Positions 6,340 through 7,924 of a stretch of DNA of 7,924 nucleotides are shown piece by piece. Both the position numbers and the translations under genes were made by a program. The DNA is from Gammaproteobacteria bacterium. GTDB lineage: Bacteria > Pseudomonadota > Gammaproteobacteria > Enterobacterales > GCA-2746155. Position 1 is the first letter of the stretch; every line of letters begins with the position of its first letter. The stretch covers positions 1 through 7,924 of the forward strand of contig JAAGZM010000682.1 in NCBI GenBank assembly GCA_024206355.1, read 5' to 3'. The notes beneath the pieces are model-generated. The model was not told where the DNA came from and searched no databases. It saw only the letters and a program-made list of their open reading frames with translations.

Positions 6340-6356
6340 GAGTGACCCGGTCACTC
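6340..6356. promoter_or_regulatory. 17-bp perfect palindrome, candidate operator
   Basis: GAGTGACC (6340-6347) and GGTCACTC (6349-6356) are exact reverse complements around one base. It is much more GC-rich than its surroundings and is placed one base upstream of the candidate -35 of the ycaR cluster, 25 bp after the folE2 stop. No T-run follows on the minus strand, so it is not a classical folE2 terminator. Its symmetry and position suggest a homodimeric regulator site; I cannot name the regulator. Confidence 0.4.
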
Positions 6357-6381
6357 TACAATAAATGATAAAAATAGAAGT

Positions 6382-7317
6382 CTATGGAATTGGCTTATAA
6401 CCGTCATCGATACCCTTGGTTACGATACTTATTGCGTTATGTGGATGTAGGCTCTCAATATGATCAACTCTTATCCAGTAATCACCATAATCATCCGTTT
6501 TATCTAAACAATCTTTAATACGCCTTGAAGCATCTTCACAAAACATTAAATTTTGTCCGTTCAACAGTGCAAACTCTTGTTCGTCCTCACGTTTTACAAC
6601 GGCTTGAACAGGTGTTTTTAATGCACTTTCTATTTGTTCAATTAGCTGAGAAATTGGAAACTCGGTACAATCACCCTGTATTTTTACTTTCACATCAGCA
6701 TAACTACGCTGACTATGGGGAGTCGCCAAAATAGCTTCTTCTGTTCCTAACCACTCGTGAATTTGATCAGCACTTAGAGTAGATTGATCAGAAAAATCAG
6801 CTAGAAATTTTTGTTGAATAAGTTGTCGTGCAAGTGCTGCTGAACAAGGACAGGTTGAAGAATAGGGAATCTTTACCTGTAATTGATGGTGTACCTGTCC
6901 TTTATCTAAAATCCCAGTAATAATTACCGGATAACCTTTCCAGCCAATATTGTCACTTTTCAAAGATGGGCTTTGCTGCATATAATCAAAACTAAACTCA
7001 ACAAAGGTTTTATTACTCAAGTCATTATGCGACTCAGCAAATGCCTCAAGAACTAATCTTAATGACTTTCTGTTAAGCGCCTGATCTCCCATAAACTTAT
7101 TTAAGGTCAAGTAAAGGCGAGACATATGAATACCTTTCGCTGTGGGATCAATCAAATTGACATAAGCTTGAGCTTTCGCACTGACCCTTATTGGCGTTCC
7201 ATCAACTTGCGGAAGGATCACCGGAAGCTCTATTTCGCTCATACCTACCCAGTCAAGTAAACTGGAAGATCTTGGTGTTGCCTTGCTTGCTACATCAGGC
7301 ATAACTTGCTGATTCAT
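6382..7317 (-). CDS. folE2: GTP cyclohydrolase IB, FolE2
   Basis: This 311-residue enzyme of the GCYH-IB family (COG1469) converts GTP to 7,8-dihydroneopterin triphosphate, the first step of tetrahydrofolate and queuosine synthesis. Unlike FolE it does not need zinc. Family marks are GIHMSRLYL at 62-70, the conserved Cys motif SSTCPCSAAL at 153-162 (Cys156 and Cys158), TPHSQRSYADV at 199-209 with His201, NLMFCEDASRRI at 256-267 with Glu261, and HPHNA at 291-295. The tunnel-fold enzyme acts in the cytoplasm as a multimer. The ATG has only a weak ribosome binding site (TGAGA). It is divergent from dksA2, another zinc-sparing replacement, and this pairing strongly suggests zinc-limitation control. 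A gap of 117 bp separates it from ycaR. Confidence 0.95.
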   Translation of the reverse strand: MNQQVMPDVASKATPRSSSLLDWVGMSEIELPVILPQVDGTPIRVSAKAQAYVNLIDPTAKGIHMSRLYLTLNKFMGDQALNRKSLRLVLEAFAESHNDLSNKTFVEFSFDYMQQSPSLKSDNIGWKGYPVIITGILDKGQVHHQLQVKIPYSSTCPCSAALARQLIQQKFLADFSDQSTLSADQIHEWLGTEEAILATPHSQRSYADVKVKIQGDCTEFPISQLIEQIESALKTPVQAVVKREDEQEFALLNGQNLMFCEDASRRIKDCLDKTDDYGDYWIRVDHIESLHPHNAISIVTKGIDDGYKPIP

Positions 7318-7355
7318 GATAAAAATCTCATCATACTTTTTTCAAAAGAGGCGGG

Positions 7356-7364
7356 ATTGTACCA
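7356..7364 (-). promoter_or_regulatory. Extended -10 promoter of folE2
   Basis: The minus strand reads TGGTACAAT, an extended -10 element whose TACAAT (7361-7356) matches consensus at 5 of 6. No good -35 lies 16-18 bp upstream. The start would be near 7349, giving a leader of about 32 nt before the folE2 ATG. Confidence 0.5.
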
Positions 7365-7399
7365 TAGGAAACAAACGAAAGATGAACCTATCAAGGCGT

Positions 7400-7422
7400 T
7401 TATTTGCCGTTTGTACAAATAA
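7400..7422. promoter_or_regulatory. 23-bp dyad in the folE2-dksA2 gap, candidate operator
   Basis: TTATTTG (7400-7406) and CAAATAA (7416-7422) are exact reverse complements around 9 bp. A perfect 10-bp palindrome, TTTGTACAAA (7410-7419), overlaps the right half. The dyad lies about 36 bp upstream of both the folE2 -10 and the dksA2 -35. Its length is that of a Zur box, but the sequence does not resemble the gammaproteobacterial GTTATAATATAAC core, so assignment to Zur is only a hypothesis. Confidence 0.3.
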
Positions 7423-7456
7423 TCATCAAATATTGGGTCATTTTGAACGATTATTC

Positions 7457-7484
7457 TTGCAATCCGAAGAAAAATCCCTATGAT
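7457..7484 (+). promoter_or_regulatory. Sigma-70-type promoter of dksA2
   Basis: TTGCAA (7457-7462, 4 of 6) and TATGAT (7479-7484, 5 of 6) are separated by 16 bp. Transcription would start near 7491, about 29 nt before the ATG. Confidence 0.45.
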
Positions 7485-7519
7485 TGTCACGTTTCGTAAA
7501 TCGGGTAAGAGAAAAATCG

Positions 7520-7924
7520 ATGACAACTGAAAAACAATTACTAGCTCAACCTAAGAAAAACTACATGAATGAAGGTCAGTATGATTTTTTTAAAGAACGT
7601 CTAAAAGCGTTGCGTGAAGAAATAAAAGCTCATACTACAAGCATAATGAGTGAACTGTCTCAACAAGAACGAGAGTTTGATGAACTTGATATAGCGACTA
7701 ATCAAGAGGAAAATCGTATGCGATTACGATTACTTGATAGAGAACGAAAATTATTGCCTAAAATTGAAAAGTCATTAGCAATGATTGAAGATGGTTCATA
7801 TGGATATTGTAATGAAACTGGTGAGCCTATTGGTATCCCTCGTCTACTTATTAGGCCAACAGCGACATTATGTGCTGAAGAAAAGAATCGTCAGGAACAT
7901 ATTGAGAAAGGCTTTAGAAAGTAA
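7520..7924 (+). CDS. dksA2: DksA2, zinc-independent DksA paralogue
   Basis: This 134-residue RNA polymerase-binding transcription factor inserts a coiled coil into the secondary channel and works with ppGpp in the stringent response. The coiled coil (about residues 20-95) keeps the tip motif DxxDxA as Asp54-Asp57-Ala59. The C-terminal globular part has Cys97-x2-Thr100 and Cys118-x2-Glu121 in place of the four-cysteine zinc finger of DksA. GYCNETGEPIGIPRLL followed by RPTATLC closely recalls Pseudomonas aeruginosa DksA2, as does the N-terminal MTTEKQLLAQP with YMNEGQ. DksA2 proteins replace DksA when zinc is scarce. ATG 7520 is chosen from this N-terminal match and AAGAGA 7 nt upstream; a TTG at 7484 would add 12 residues and would lie at the predicted -10. 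The gene ends exactly at the window edge with TAA, so it is complete. Confidence 0.93.
   Translation: MTTEKQLLAQPKKNYMNEGQYDFFKERLKALREEIKAHTTSIMSELSQQEREFDELDIATNQEENRMRLRLLDRERKLLPKIEKSLAMIEDGSYGYCNETGEPIGIPRLLIRPTATLCAEEKNRQEHIEKGFRK

Noticed and set aside
7314..7526. Minus-strand 70-codon open frame spanning the folE2-dksA2 gap, overlapping the folE2 start by 4 bp
   Set aside because: It starts with TTG without a ribosome binding site, covers both candidate promoters and the dyad, and its translation resembles no family. The 4-bp overlap looks accidental.

Overview
The window reads as a chromosomal segment of an AT-leaning marine-type gammaproteobacterium. The evidence is a GlpT nearly collinear with the E. 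coli protein, a YcaR-type small protein, and a divergent folE2/dksA2 pair of the kind known from Pseudomonas and relatives. A Kangiella-like or other oceanospirillid host would fit, but this is a guess from gene content and base composition. No rRNA, tRNA or CRISPR array is visible.

Left edge (1-337): no intact gene. It holds a possible decayed coding fragment and a compact 88-bp MITE-like element (219-306) with 18-bp terminal inverted repeats. A third, inverted copy of the repeat tip lies 5 bp to its left. Next, on the minus strand, is an M49 dipeptidyl-peptidase III-type metalloprotease made as a lipoprotein (338-2458). It is divergent from a glpT-glpQ operon on the plus strand (2576-5040): a glycerol-3-phosphate/phosphate antiporter plus a lipoprotein glycerophosphodiester phosphodiesterase. 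GlpQ releases glycerol 3-phosphate in the periplasm and GlpT imports it. The two divergent promoters overlap in a 117-bp gap.

Middle (5029-6264): a minus-strand cluster of ycaR, a purine-type phosphoribosyltransferase and a NYN-domain putative nuclease. The last two are coupled by a TTGA start/stop overlap, and the NYN gene ends inside the 3' end of glpQ. A 17-bp perfect palindrome sits just upstream of the best candidate promoter for this cluster.

Right edge (6382-7924): folE2 (zinc-independent GTP cyclohydrolase IB, minus) and dksA2 (DksA paralogue lacking two of the four zinc-finger cysteines, plus) are divergent. Both families are known zinc-sparing replacements that are normally repressed by Zur. 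No canonical Zur box is visible between them, but a 23-bp dyad lies midway between the two candidate promoters. The adjacent YcaR also has a reduced cysteine set. I see no clearly undescribed multi-gene system. The best leads are the zinc-sparing pair with its unassigned operator, the coupled phosphoribosyltransferase/NYN pair, and the small mobile-element-like repeat.
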